Positions 25,099 to 34,416 of a stretch of 64,000 bases of DNA are shown piece by piece (the first letter of the stretch is position 1; every line of letters begins with the position of its first letter). The position numbers and the translations under genes were made by a program. This DNA is from Paractinoplanes abujensis (GTDB taxonomy: Bacteria; Actinomycetota; Actinomycetes; Mycobacteriales; Micromonosporaceae). Location of the stretch: the NCBI RefSeq assembly GCF_014204895.1, contig NZ_JACHMF010000001.1, positions 3,410,001-3,474,000 of the forward strand, given 5' to 3'. Below the pieces are notes generated by a model, which did not search any database, was not told the DNA's origin, and worked only from the letters and a program-made list of their open reading frames with translations.

Positions 25099-27138
25099 TC
25101 AGGCGCGAGCCTTCTCCCACATGACCGTGTACGCCTCGGCCCCGCTGAGCAGCTGGCGGCGCAGCTGGGCGGCGTCCGGGCCGGCCTGGTTGATCAGGTC
25201 GGTGATCCAGTCGGCGTACAGGCCGTACTGGGCCACGCCGTCGGTGTTGAGGTCGAAGGTGCGCGAGCCGTAGACCTGCTTGGTCACCCGGGTGCCGTTG
25301 GTGGCGGTGAACGGGTAGACCAGCGGGCGGGATGCGGCGTCCTGACGCGGGGCGGCCTGCGTGCCCAGCCCGTTGACGTCGGTGCCGACCCCGTAGCCGG
25401 TGATCTTCGAGCCGTTGGCCAGGCCGGTGTTGGTGCGCCACTCCTCGAGGAAGGTGTGGGTGTCCTGGCCGTCGGGGGTGGCTGCGAACGCGTACCCGGC
25501 GACGAACCCGCCGACCCCGAGCATCCGGTTGATCATCGAGGGGTCGGACCAGCTGTGCACCGACGCGACGCCCGGGTAGTTGGCCTGCTGGGCCAGGTCG
25601 AGCACGGCCGAGGCGGCCTTCACGCTCATGTGGTCGATGTGGATGATCATGCCGCGGTCCATCATCCGCTCGATCAGGTAGCGGCCGAGGTCGGTCAGCC
25701 CGCGGACGTTGCAGATCTTGCCGCTCGGGTAGACCGGCAGGATCGCCCCGGCCGGCAGGTTCACCCCGAGCTGCAGCAGCCGGGCGAAGTCGTCGCTGAC
25801 GATCGGCTGCTCGTTGTCGGAGGGGCCGGTGCAGGAGGTCGCCTGCCACCAGTGCCCGGTGGAGATCAGGTTGCCGACGTTGACCGCGGCGCCGGTGACA
25901 CCCTCGTCGAAGCGGGTGCCGCCGAACGCGTTGTCGAACTTGTGCACGGGATAGAGACCGCTGACGCCGATGGCGGCCAGTTCGTCGAGGCCCGCGTCGA
26001 TCTGAGCCTTGGTGCACTGCGGGACGTCGTTGACCTCGCGGCAGCCGAAGATCTCGGAGTTCTCCACGCCGATGGTGACCGCCAGCTTGCCCTGGGCGGC
26101 GATCTGACGCACCTGGGCCGGGGTGGTGGCCAGCCGGAACCAGCCCTTGCCGGGGCCGCCGCTGCGGGCGTCCACATAGTCCTGCATCTTGCGCAGATAG
26201 GTGGCCTGGGCCCGGATCTGGTCCATCTCGTCGCACGAGGTGTGCTCGAGGGTGAGCCCGCAGATCACCCGGTTGGCCACCAGCAGCACGTTGAGCACCC
26301 GCTGCCCGGACTGCCAGGAGCGTTCCAGGCTGCGGAAGTACGAGGCCTCGTGCAGCATCGTGTCGTACTGCGGCCAATCGCCGAACGTGGGCCAGCCGTC
26401 CTCGGCCGAGTTGATCGGGTCGGTGCCCGCGATGATCGCCTCGAGCAGCGCGCCCCAGCCGAGCGTCGCGTGCGACGGGCAGCCCTTGAGCGCGACGGGG
26501 GCGCCGCCCGGAGCGTACGCGTCGCCGCAGTGCAGCGAGCCGCCGAACGCCTCGCCCGCGGTGATGTGCGCGTGGGCGTCGATCCAGCCGACCAGCTTGC
26601 CGCCGGCGTCGACACCGGGGGCCGGGGTGCCGCTGACGCCGGTGGCGATGTCGGGCACGGCGGCGCAGCCGGTGGCCGGGGCCAGCGCGACTGTCGAGTT
26701 GCTGTTGCCCGCGCCGAGCCCGCCGAGGTGGACGCCCAGCTGCTGACCGGTCGCGGTGGAGACGAAACGGTACTTGCCGTCGGCGGCACTCACCGTCCAG
26801 TCGGCCCTGTCCCCGTACGCGTCACCGGCCCACACCCAGCCCACGACGGTCTGATAGGGCGGTTTGCCGGTGGAGTCGCGCAGCAGGTAGCGCCCGAGCT
26901 GGGTGGCCTCGAACCGGAACGGCTCGGCGGCCGACGCGGTGCCGGTGAAGCCGTAGCCGACGGAGTCACGCCGGACGTAGCCCTTCGACGTCGTGCCGTC
27001 GAAGACCTGAAGCGTCGCGCACAGACCTTCCAGATCCTGCGCGGGGCTCCAGGCCGGGGCCGCGGAGGCGGGCGCGGGCGCCGCCCCGACCAGCCCCGCC
27101 ACCAGTAAGGCCGCCGCCAGTTTGCGCCATCTCGCCAC
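25099..27138 (-). CDS. Secreted metallo-amidohydrolase/dipeptidase-like protein
   Basis: A 679-residue exported protein: signal peptide 1-27 (ASA-AP), an N-terminal beta-rich lectin-like domain about 40-165 (FRFEATQLGRYLLRDSTG, GQQLGVHLGG), then a TIM-barrel amidohydrolase about 180-670. The metal-binding opening GWIDAHAHI, a central IHIDHMSVKA and VHSWSDPSMINRM resemble membrane dipeptidase (M19) and related amidohydrolases. GTG start with GGAG seven bases upstream. Single-gene unit. The lectin-like part may bind the cell wall or a polymer. Substrate not evident. Confidence 0.8.
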   Translation of the reverse strand: MARWRKLAAALLVAGLVGAAPAPASAAPAWSPAQDLEGLCATLQVFDGTTSKGYVRRDSVGYGFTGTASAAEPFRFEATQLGRYLLRDSTGKPPYQTVVGWVWAGDAYGDRADWTVSAADGKYRFVSTATGQQLGVHLGGLGAGNSNSTVALAPATGCAAVPDIATGVSGTPAPGVDAGGKLVGWIDAHAHITAGEAFGGSLHCGDAYAPGGAPVALKGCPSHATLGWGALLEAIIAGTDPINSAEDGWPTFGDWPQYDTMLHEASYFRSLERSWQSGQRVLNVLLVANRVICGLTLEHTSCDEMDQIRAQATYLRKMQDYVDARSGGPGKGWFRLATTPAQVRQIAAQGKLAVTIGVENSEIFGCREVNDVPQCTKAQIDAGLDELAAIGVSGLYPVHKFDNAFGGTRFDEGVTGAAVNVGNLISTGHWWQATSCTGPSDNEQPIVSDDFARLLQLGVNLPAGAILPVYPSGKICNVRGLTDLGRYLIERMMDRGMIIHIDHMSVKAASAVLDLAQQANYPGVASVHSWSDPSMINRMLGVGGFVAGYAFAATPDGQDTHTFLEEWRTNTGLANGSKITGYGVGTDVNGLGTQAAPRQDAASRPLVYPFTATNGTRVTKQVYGSRTFDLNTDGVAQYGLYADWITDLINQAGPDAAQLRRQLLSGAEAYTVMWEKARA

Positions 27139-27315
27139 CGGGGAACTCCCTCCGATCGATCACCGTCGGGCGAGTGTAAGAAGAGTCACACGCTATTCAT
27201 AGATGTAAATGTGAAATTTTCTCTCAGCCGCACTGTCGCCTGGGCCGGCTGGCGCGTTCGGGCACGGCGCCACGGCCGATCGCCCGCTCGACGGGGCAAC
27301 TGGCGGATCAGGGGG

Positions 27316-29370
27316 TCAGGCGACGGCGATCGCGTCGAAGGCGGACCAGCCGCCCTCCTTGAGCAGCGAGCCGTCCTCACTGCGCAGGACCGTGTGGGCG
27401 CCCTGCACCTCGAACAGGCCGGAGTCACCGGCCGGGGTCAGCTTCCAGGCCTGGGTGGCGTCACCCGGCCGGCACGGCTGCATGCGCAGCACGGTCTCGC
27501 GCACGTCGGTGAGGCAGGCCGGCGCCCCGGCCGCGGGCACCTTGGGCGTGGCCACGATCTGGACCTGGTTCTCGTTGGCGTCGGAGCGTTTGCGGACCCG
27601 GGCCGGCTTCATGGTCATCCGGGTCGACTCGGTGACCCCGGTGCCGGTCAGGTCGACCGACCCGTCCGGGTGCGAGCGCAGGTGGTGGGAGCCGCCCGCG
27701 TCGGCGGTCAGGGTGATGACGACCGGGACGCCGAGGGCGACGCCCAGGTTCTTCAGCCCCGACACGTCCGCGTCGACGAGCTTCGGGCCGGTGGGCGCAG
27801 CCGTCGTCGGCTTCGGCTCGGACGCTGTGGACGGTTTCGGCGACGCGGAGGCCGGCGGCTCCCCGCGGTCGACGAAGGTGAACCGGTCGGCGTACCGGGC
27901 GTCACCGGTCTCCTCGACCGTCGAGCGCTTGGCCCGGTCGTCCCAGAGCACGAACCCGTACGCGTTGCCGAAGCTGTAGGCGGGCCTCCCGGCGGCGTCC
28001 CGGCCCGCCTCGACGAGAGAGAACAGCGTGGCCTTGGTCGGGGTGCAGGTCGTGCCGACCAGCGGCGAGATGGTCACGCTGGGATCGATCTTGACGCCGA
28101 GGCAGACCGGCGGGCCGGCGTACCCCTCGTTGGTCAGCGACTGGATCATGTAGTCGACGCCCACCGGCTCCAGCACGAACTGCGACCGGGAGCCCGTGCC
28201 GTCCGAGAGCTCCACCTCGGCCGGGGCGTCCTCCAGCATGAAGAACCGGCCGGTCTCCCCGAGCTGCAGCGAGAAGCGGCGGTCGCCGGCCAGGATCGCG
28301 GTCAGCGGGTCGACCGGGGCCGGGGCCGGGCCCGACGACACGGCCGGGCCGGTCGAGCCGGTTGCCTGGTTGGCGCTGAGCAGGTGCCCACCGATCAGGC
28401 CGGCTGTCAGCAGCGTGGCCAGGACCACCCCGGCCACCGCCCAGCGGCGCACCCGGCTGCCGGGCCTGCGGTGCGGCGCCGGGTCCTCGACGACGTCGTC
28501 CGGCGCAGGCATGGGCGGAGTCGCCGCCGGCGCCGGCCGGAACCCCGCCCGGGCCGGCCCGTCCAGCAGCAGGTCGAGCAGCTCACGCGCGGTCGGCCGG
28601 TCCTGCGGATACTTGGCCAGCGCGGCCTCGACCACACTGCGCAGCGGCTCCGGCACGCCCGAGGTGTCCGGCGGCTGGGTCAGGATGCGCATCGCGGTCA
28701 CGGTGGGCGACTCGCCCGCGAACGGGGTGTGACTGGTGGCCGCGTAGGTGACGACCGCGCCCCACGCGAAGACGTCGACGGCCGTGGTCACCTCGGCGCC
28801 GAAGGCGGGGTCGAGGCGCTCCGGCGCCATGTAGGCCACCGTGCCGACCATCTGGTCGGTGCTGGTGTGCCGGCTGGTCGCCTCGAAGGCCCGGGCGATG
28901 CCGAAGTCGATCACCTTGATGCCGCCCAGCGCGAACAGCACGTTGCCCGGCTTGAGGTCGCGGTGGATGACCCCGGCGCCGTGGATCGCGGTCAGCGCGG
29001 TGGCGACGCCCACGGCCACACCCTGCAGGGCGGCCCCGGAGAGCGGACCCCGTTCCCCCACGTACGCGGTCAGGGACGGACCGTCGACGTATTCGACCAC
29101 CAGGTACGGCGGGTCGTGATCGGGCGCGGCGTCGAGCACCGCGGCGGTCGAGAACGGCGGCACCTGCCGGGCCCGGCTGACCTCGCTGCGGAACCGGCCG
29201 CGGAACTCGGGGTCGTCGGCGAACTCGGGCCGGATCACCTTGATCGCAACCAGGCGCTCGTCGGGCGCACGCGCCACGAAGACGCTGCCCATGCCCCCCT
29301 GGCCGAGCCGGCCGAGCAGCTCATAGGCGCCGAGCCGGGTGGGGTCGCCGGGACGCAACGGCATGCTCAT
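27316..29370 (-). CDS. Membrane Ser/Thr protein kinase with extracellular beta-rich domains
   Basis: A 684-residue Hanks-type kinase. Catalytic domain 15-270: GQGGMGSVF glycine loop, AIKVIRP Lys, HRDLKPGN catalytic loop, DFGIAR. One membrane helix about 318-340. The outside part (about 360-684) is unusual: not PASTA repeats but two beta-rich modules separated by a Pro/Ser/Thr linker (about 505-525), the first with FSLQLGETGRFFMLEDA, the last ending in an AQAWKL-like lectin pattern (ACLTDVRETVLRMQPCRPGDATQAWKL). Inference: senses a carbohydrate or wall ligand. Divergent from the GH16 gene, 245 bases away, an AT-rich gap for this genome. Confidence 0.88.
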   Translation of the reverse strand: MSMPLRPGDPTRLGAYELLGRLGQGGMGSVFVARAPDERLVAIKVIRPEFADDPEFRGRFRSEVSRARQVPPFSTAAVLDAAPDHDPPYLVVEYVDGPSLTAYVGERGPLSGAALQGVAVGVATALTAIHGAGVIHRDLKPGNVLFALGGIKVIDFGIARAFEATSRHTSTDQMVGTVAYMAPERLDPAFGAEVTTAVDVFAWGAVVTYAATSHTPFAGESPTVTAMRILTQPPDTSGVPEPLRSVVEAALAKYPQDRPTARELLDLLLDGPARAGFRPAPAATPPMPAPDDVVEDPAPHRRPGSRVRRWAVAGVVLATLLTAGLIGGHLLSANQATGSTGPAVSSGPAPAPVDPLTAILAGDRRFSLQLGETGRFFMLEDAPAEVELSDGTGSRSQFVLEPVGVDYMIQSLTNEGYAGPPVCLGVKIDPSVTISPLVGTTCTPTKATLFSLVEAGRDAAGRPAYSFGNAYGFVLWDDRAKRSTVEETGDARYADRFTFVDRGEPPASASPKPSTASEPKPTTAAPTGPKLVDADVSGLKNLGVALGVPVVITLTADAGGSHHLRSHPDGSVDLTGTGVTESTRMTMKPARVRKRSDANENQVQIVATPKVPAAGAPACLTDVRETVLRMQPCRPGDATQAWKLTPAGDSGLFEVQGAHTVLRSEDGSLLKEGGWSAFDAIAVA

Positions 29371-29615
29371 GATGTGGTCAGAGCCTGTTCTGTCAGCGGA
29401 CCCGGCGAAGACTACCGAGGCCCCGCCACAGCAGCAAACGGACCACCCCGTCCCGGCCGCACGGATCGGCGGGGTGCACGAGGGAAGATCGACAGTAATA
29501 ATTACCTCAAAGTTGACCAGTGGTAAAAAAGTTTGTTCACATCCATTGACTGGCGTCGACGGCCGCCGTGATGCTGTGGGCCATCCCCATCCCCTGTCCC
29601 CCGAGGATGTCCCTG

Positions 29616-30959
29616 ATGGCCCATGCCCTGATACGCCGCACGCTCCACGCCGCAGCCGCCGCCGTCGTCGCCGCTACCGGGCTCGTCGCGGCCGGCGCCA
29701 CCACGGCCACGCCCGCCCGGGCCGCTGTCACCTGCGGCGTGCTGTTCGACGATTTCTCGTACGCCTCCGCGTCCGACCCGGCGCTGGCCCAGCGCGGCTG
29801 GCACATCCGCACCAGTGCGGGCGGCCCGGGCGTGCCCGGCGCCACCTGGTCGGCCGGCAACGTCTCGTTCCCCACGGTCGACGGGCAGACGGTCGCCCGC
29901 CTGCAGGCCACCACCAACGGCACCGGCGCGGGCACCACGCACGCCGAGATGTCGCTGCCGGACCGGCGGTTCTTCGAGGGCACCTACTTCGCCCGGATCA
30001 AGTTCGCCGACACCCCCGTCTCCGGCAACGACGGCGACCTGGTCAACCAGACCTTCTACACGATCTCGCCGCTGCGCTACGCGATGGACCCGATCTACAG
30101 CGAGCTCGACTTCAGCGAATACCTGCCCAACGGCGGCTGGGGCGCGACCGGGCCCACCAACTTCCAGACCACCTGGTACACCTACCAGCCCGATCCGTGG
30201 GTGCAGGACCGGCAGTACAGCAGCCAGAGCCGCAGCATCGCGGGCTGGCGGGACGTCATGGCCACGGTGTCCGGCGGCGAGGTCCGCTACTACATCGACG
30301 GCCAGCTCGTCGGCACCCACGGCGGCAAGTTCTACCCCCGGCAGAACATGTCGATCGACTTCAACCAGTGGTTCATCGACCTGACCGGGCACAGCGGCGG
30401 CACCAGCGTCTGGCACGAGAACGTCGACTACGTGTTCCACGCCAAGAAGCAGGTGCTCACCCCGGCCCAGGCCACCGCCCGGGTCAACGCGTTCCGCGCG
30501 GCCGGCACCCGGCACACCGACAACGTGACCGCGGACAACAGCTGCACGCCGGCTGAAACCCCGCCCCCGGCCGGCGGCACGACCCGGATCGCCAGCAACT
30601 GGAACAACAAGTGCATCGACGTGCCGAACTGGAACTTCGCCGACCGGCAGCGCGTGCACGTGTGGGACTGCACCGACGGCACCAACCAGAAGTGGCAGTT
30701 CGTCGACGGCACCGTGCGCACCGAGAACAACAAGTGCCTGGACGTCGCGGACGCCGCCACCCACGACGGCGCGGCCGTGCAGATCTACACCTGCAACGGC
30801 ACCGCGGCCCAGCAGTTCGTGCTGAGCGCGGCCGGCGACCTGGTCAACCCGCAGGCCGGCAAGTGCGTGGACATCGCCGAGTGGAACCCGGACAACGGCG
30901 CCGTCCTCCACTTGTGGACCTGTGTCGGTGGCGCCAACCAGAAGTGGCGCCGCGCCTGA
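29616..30959 (+). CDS. Secreted GH16-type glycanase with ricin-type (CBM13) module
   Basis: A 447-residue secreted enzyme. Signal peptide about 1-36 (TPARA-A). Residues about 45-300 are a GH16-like beta-jelly-roll domain whose active-site strand reads ELDFSE, fitting the ExDxxE nucleophile/acid motif. Residues 320-447 are a ricin-type trefoil with repeated QKW-type motifs (NQKWQFV, AAQQFVL, NQKWRRA) and C-N-K-C-I/L-D-V starts. ATG 29616 has GAGG nine bases upstream; 29568 and 29607 are less likely. Acts on an external beta-glucan or related polysaccharide; the polymer is not decided by the sequence. Confidence 0.87.
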   Translation: MAHALIRRTLHAAAAAVVAATGLVAAGATTATPARAAVTCGVLFDDFSYASASDPALAQRGWHIRTSAGGPGVPGATWSAGNVSFPTVDGQTVARLQATTNGTGAGTTHAEMSLPDRRFFEGTYFARIKFADTPVSGNDGDLVNQTFYTISPLRYAMDPIYSELDFSEYLPNGGWGATGPTNFQTTWYTYQPDPWVQDRQYSSQSRSIAGWRDVMATVSGGEVRYYIDGQLVGTHGGKFYPRQNMSIDFNQWFIDLTGHSGGTSVWHENVDYVFHAKKQVLTPAQATARVNAFRAAGTRHTDNVTADNSCTPAETPPPAGGTTRIASNWNNKCIDVPNWNFADRQRVHVWDCTDGTNQKWQFVDGTVRTENNKCLDVADAATHDGAAVQIYTCNGTAAQQFVLSAAGDLVNPQAGKCVDIAEWNPDNGAVLHLWTCVGGANQKWRRA

Positions 30960-30964
30960 CGCTG

Positions 30965-30983
30965 TCCCGGGACCTGCCCGGGA
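30965..30983 (+). terminator. Hairpin after the GH16 gene
   Basis: Seven-base arms TCCCGGG/CCCGGGA with a five-base loop, beginning five bases after the GH16 stop codon. No U-tract follows, as is usual in high-GC actinomycetes, so termination is inferred from position and stem alone. Confidence 0.4.
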
Positions 30984-31034
30984 TCCCGCTGCCCTCGATC
31001 TGACAAGGCCGGGGGCAGCCCCGCGGTCACGGCT

Positions 31035-31570
31035 GTGTTTGCCTGGAGCCACCTGGCTCGTCCGTTCTCCGTCGTGGCGACCCGGCTGACCGGCATCTCC
31101 TTCTTCACCCCGCCGCTGCCGGCCACCGCGCCGCGCACCAGCAAGGTGCTGTTCGTGGGCCAGCAGGGTCTGAGTCCCTGGACGGGCTACTCGTTCGCGA
31201 TCGGCGCCAACGGCACGTTGACCGAGGTGAGCCGGACCGACCACGCCTCGGTGGGCTCCGACCTCTGGGACGCGGCCCTCGACCCGACCGACGAGACCGT
31301 GTACACCGCGAGCGGCACACCGTACGCCGCGCAGTCGTTCGTGACGGCCGACCTGACCAAGGCCGGCCGCACGTACGACACCGGCACGGGCCCGAACGCG
31401 ATCGAGCTGAACCCCGGCGGCACGCGCCTCGCCGTGGGCAGCGACGCCCCGTACGAGCCCGACGTCTTCGTCTTCGCGGCGACCGGCACCGCGATGACCC
31501 GGTTCGAGCTCGGCACCGGCCTGCAGCCGGGGGCCCTGGCCTGGGCCCCGGACGGCCCGTGCCGGCCCGG
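31035..31570 (+). pseudogene. Fragment of a secreted beta-propeller protein
   Basis: An open frame of about 175 residues whose body (SKVLFVGQQG, YSFAIGANGTLTEVSRTDHASVGSD, DETVYTASGTPYAAQSF, NAIELNPGGTRLAVGSD, GALAWAPDG) repeats the blade pattern of YncE/lactonase-like propellers, but only three to four of the usual seven blades are present and there is no signal peptide. The frame then runs on as an unrelated tail toward the next gene. I read it as a decayed internal fragment left after a deletion. Confidence 0.6.
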
Positions 31571-31648
31571 CGCGGGCGGCGGTCCTCCCCACGGCGTCCG
31601 GCCAGGCCCTATGATCCCGCTCAGCGGCTCGATCAGGTGGGGGCACAC

Positions 31649-32956
31649 GTGACGATCTCCGACGACATGACGGTCACATCCGGACCCGCGTACGAATCCT
31701 GTTGCTCACTCTGGAACGGCGCCGTCGAGCACCGTCCGTCCGCAGTGGTGCGGTGCACCTCGACGGCCGACGTGCAGGCCGGTGTCCGCGCCGCGGCGGA
31801 GGCCGGCCTGGCCCTCTCGGTGCGCGGCGGCGGCCACGGCTGGACCGGCTCGGCGCTGGCCGCCGGCGGGCTCACCCTCGATCTGTCCGGCCTGCGCGGG
31901 GTGACCGTCGACGCGCCGGCCGGCCTCGCCGAGCTGCGGGGCGGCGCGACGGCCGCGGATCTGGTGGCCGCGATCGCGCCGTACGGCTACGTCGCCGCGA
32001 CCGGCACGGCGGGCGCCGTCGGCATGGTGGGCCTGAGCCTGGCCGGCGGTTACGGCCCGCTCTCGGGCCGGTTCGGGCTGGCCGCCGACAACGTGCTGGG
32101 GGCCGAGGTCGTGCTGGCCGACGGCACGGTGATCGACACCGGTGACGACCCGGAGCTGCTGTGGGCGCTGCGTGGCGGTGGCCCCAACTTCGGTGTGGTC
32201 ACCACGCTGCGTGTCCGGCTGCACCGGGTGCCCGCACTGATCGGCGGCATGATTCTGTTCCCCTGGGCGCAGGCGTCCTCGGTGCTCACCGCGCTCGGCG
32301 AGCAGATGCTGGCCGCCCCCGACGAGCTGACGATCCAGTGCGGCGTCTTCACCGGGCCGGACGGCCGGCCCGCGGCGTTCGCCGCCCCGGTCTGGTGCGG
32401 CGACCCGCAAGCGGGCGAGAGGGTGCTGGCCGCGGTGGCCGCGGCCGGTGACCCGCTGATGGTTCAGGTCGGGCCGGCGTCGCAGGCCCAGATGCAGGCG
32501 GGCATCGACGCCCTGTTCCCGTTCGGCCGCCATGTCGAGATCCGGCCACGCAACCTGCCGGGTCTGACGCCCGCCGCAGTCGCCGCGATCGTCGCGGCCG
32601 GCGAGTCCGCGACCTCGCCGCTGTGCTCCGTCTCGGTGCATTCGCTGCACGGCGCCCCCACTCGTACGGCGGTTGCGGACACCGCTTTCGCCGTGCGCCG
32701 GCCCCACGTGATGATCGAGAACATCGCGATGTGGGAGGCGGGCGACCCCGACGCCGGCAGCCATCGCCGATGGGCCCGCCACGTGTCCGAGACGCTGCGG
32801 CCCGACGCGTTGCCGGGCGGCTACGTCAACCTGCTGGCCGACGACGAGACCGACCAGATCGCCCACGCGTACGGCCCGAACCGCGAGCGGCTGCTGGCGG
32901 TCAAGCGGCGGTACGACCCGGCGGGCACGTTCCGCGCGACCCCGCTGCCCGTCTGA
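31649..32956 (+). CDS. FAD-binding (BBE-type) oxidoreductase
   Basis: A 435-residue PCMH-type flavoprotein. The FAD domain carries SVRGGGHGWTG, whose His is the usual covalent 8-alpha-histidyl site, and GLSLAGGYGPLSGRFGLAADN; the C-terminal BBE segment is RLLAVKRRYDPAGTFR. GTG start follows AGGTGGGGG with six bases spacing; the longer frame from 31559 enters the pseudogene tail. No signal peptide, so cytoplasmic. Known: relatives oxidise sugars, alkaloids or other secondary alcohols with oxygen. It stands alone; substrate unknown. Confidence 0.85.
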   Translation: MTISDDMTVTSGPAYESCCSLWNGAVEHRPSAVVRCTSTADVQAGVRAAAEAGLALSVRGGGHGWTGSALAAGGLTLDLSGLRGVTVDAPAGLAELRGGATAADLVAAIAPYGYVAATGTAGAVGMVGLSLAGGYGPLSGRFGLAADNVLGAEVVLADGTVIDTGDDPELLWALRGGGPNFGVVTTLRVRLHRVPALIGGMILFPWAQASSVLTALGEQMLAAPDELTIQCGVFTGPDGRPAAFAAPVWCGDPQAGERVLAAVAAAGDPLMVQVGPASQAQMQAGIDALFPFGRHVEIRPRNLPGLTPAAVAAIVAAGESATSPLCSVSVHSLHGAPTRTAVADTAFAVRRPHVMIENIAMWEAGDPDAGSHRRWARHVSETLRPDALPGGYVNLLADDETDQIAHAYGPNRERLLAVKRRYDPAGTFRATPLPV

Positions 32957-32970
32957 GCCTCAGGAGGCCT

Positions 32971-33543
32971 TCACGGCGTCCAGAACGGGTCGCGGCCGAT
33001 GAAGCCGAGCAGCCGGGTCTGCGCGCCGGCGCCGGCCGGCACGGGGACGCGGGGACCGTACTGGCCGGAGTTGCGGATCAGCTCCTCCATCGGCTCCATC
33101 CCGGTCACCAGCAGCTCCGCGTAGTCCGCGTCGAGCCGGTCGTCCTGGCCGGTGGCGCGGGCCAGATCCCACGTGTGCATGAAGACATCACTGGTGTAGA
33201 AGCGGTCGATCGCCTGGTCCAGCGGCAGCTCACCGGTGTGCGGGTTGGTGAACCGGCGCGACGGGGCGGCCGGATCGTCCAGCACCGCCTGCACCCCGCC
33301 GGCGTGGGTCTGCCAGGCCGCGACCGGGTCCTCGTCGGCGCCGGGCCCGCGCGGCAGCTGGATGCCGGTGCCCCCGGCCAGGAAACCGGGGAACCACTCC
33401 ACGAGGTGGCGCACCACGTCGCGGGCGGTCCAGCCGGGCACCGGCGCGGGGGCGTCCCACGCCTTGGTGGCGCGGACCCGCTCGGTGAACGTGCCCGCGA
33501 TCGTGCGGTGCCGCTCGGCGGCGGTCAGGTCAGCCAGCGTCAT
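32971..33543 (-). CDS. TIGR03086-type DinB/maleylpyruvate isomerase-like protein
   Basis: A 190-residue four-helix-bundle protein. VPGWTARDVVRHLVEW carries the first His of the metal site and DVFMHTWDLARATGQDDRLD the second, as in mycothiol-dependent DinB-like proteins of actinobacteria. Third gene of an ArsR-SRPBCC-DinB operon; its start lies 14 bases inside the SRPBCC gene. Inference: thiol-transferase or detoxification function linked to the small-molecule-binding partner. Confidence 0.85.
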   Translation of the reverse strand: MTLADLTAAERHRTIAGTFTERVRATKAWDAPAPVPGWTARDVVRHLVEWFPGFLAGGTGIQLPRGPGADEDPVAAWQTHAGGVQAVLDDPAAPSRRFTNPHTGELPLDQAIDRFYTSDVFMHTWDLARATGQDDRLDADYAELLVTGMEPMEELIRNSGQYGPRVPVPAGAGAQTRLLGFIGRDPFWTP

Positions 33544-33997
33544 TGCTCAGCATCCTCTCCAGTTTGCGATATCCGTCCTGCAGGCCGACCTCCATGCCGC
33601 TCTTCAGCCAGCTGTCGCGGGACTCGAAGCTGTCGACCAGCGACTGCGTGCGCAGCCGGGTGCGGCCCTCGCCCAGTTCGTCGAACCACAGCGTGTTCAG
33701 GGCCACCCCGTCGGGATCGCCCTCGTACGTGAAGGTCTGCACCAGCCGGTCGGGACGGATCTCGTGGAAGCAGCCGCGGAAGGCCCACTCCTCGCCGTCG
33801 CGCACCGACACGTACCGGAAACTTCCCCCCGTACGGGCATCCCAGTGCTCGACGCGGGTCTGCAGGGTGTCGGGGCCGATCCAGCGGGCGAACAGCTCGG
33901 GCTCCGTGTGCGCCCGCAGCAGCCGCGCCGGGGAGGCCCGGAACTCGCGGGTGATCCGGATGATCGGCAGATGCGGGTCCGCCTCGATGTGCGTCAT
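33530..33997 (-). CDS. SRPBCC (AHSA1-like) ligand-binding protein
   Basis: A 155-residue START-like helix-grip protein (ITREFRASPARLLRAHTEPELFARWIGP, ... GGSFRYVSVRDGEEWAFRGCFHEIRPDRLVQTFTYEG ... LWFDELGEGRTRLRTQSLVDS). These bind a hydrophobic small molecule in a deep cavity. ATG overlaps the stop of the ArsR gene by four bases. ArsR-SRPBCC gene pairs are very common in actinobacteria; the ligand is usually unknown. Confidence 0.9.
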   Translation of the reverse strand: MTHIEADPHLPIIRITREFRASPARLLRAHTEPELFARWIGPDTLQTRVEHWDARTGGSFRYVSVRDGEEWAFRGCFHEIRPDRLVQTFTYEGDPDGVALNTLWFDELGEGRTRLRTQSLVDSFESRDSWLKSGMEVGLQDGYRKLERMLSNDAG

Positions 33998-34332
33998 GGG
34001 CCGGGCTCCTCGTCCTCCATCTCGGCCAGCACCCGGTCGAGGCGCTGGTAGCGTTCTTCGGCCCGGCGCCGGGCCTGCTCGAGCCAGCCGTCCATCAGGT
34101 CCAGCGACCCCAGCTCGAGGCGCACCGAGCGCGGCTGCGGTCCCGCGGGCCGGCTCACCACGCCCGCCTCCTCCAGCACCCGCAGATGCTTGTAGACCGC
34201 TTGCAGACTCATCGCGTACGGCTCGGCGAGCTGGTTGACCGTGGCGTCGCCGGCCGACAGCCGGGCCACGATGTCGCGCCGGGTCGGATCGGCCAGGGCG
34301 GCGAACGTCCGGGACAGCGTGTCGACGAGCAT
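33994..34332 (-). CDS. ArsR-family repressor (SdpR-like)
   Basis: A 112-residue winged-helix protein (FAALADPTRRDIVARLSAGDATVNQLAEPYAMSLQAVYKHLRVLEEAGVVSR). No metal-binding Cys pair in the recognition helix, so it belongs with non-metal ArsR proteins. AAAGGA seven bases before ATG. A perfect 8-bp-arm palindrome at 34340-34361 overlaps this ribosome site, which strongly suggests autorepression of the three-gene operon. Confidence 0.92.
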   Translation of the reverse strand: MLVDTLSRTFAALADPTRRDIVARLSAGDATVNQLAEPYAMSLQAVYKHLRVLEEAGVVSRPAGPQPRSVRLELGSLDLMDGWLEQARRRAEERYQRLDRVLAEMEDEEPGP

Positions 34333-34339
34333 CGCGGTC

Positions 34340-34361
34340 CTTTCAACTCAGTGGTTGAAAG
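34340..34361. promoter_or_regulatory. Operator palindrome CTTTCAAC-N6-GTTGAAAG
   Basis: Perfect 8-bp inverted arms 8 nt before the ArsR start codon; the arm nearest the gene includes its ribosome site. TTCAAC...GTTGAA dyads are typical of this ArsR subfamily. It may also touch the promoter of the phospholipase D gene, which starts rightward at 34417. Confidence 0.75.
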
Positions 34362-34416
34362 ACAAGCTAGCCGGGCCGAGGTGACGGCGCAACCGGTTAC
34401 CCGCTTTAATCTGCGC

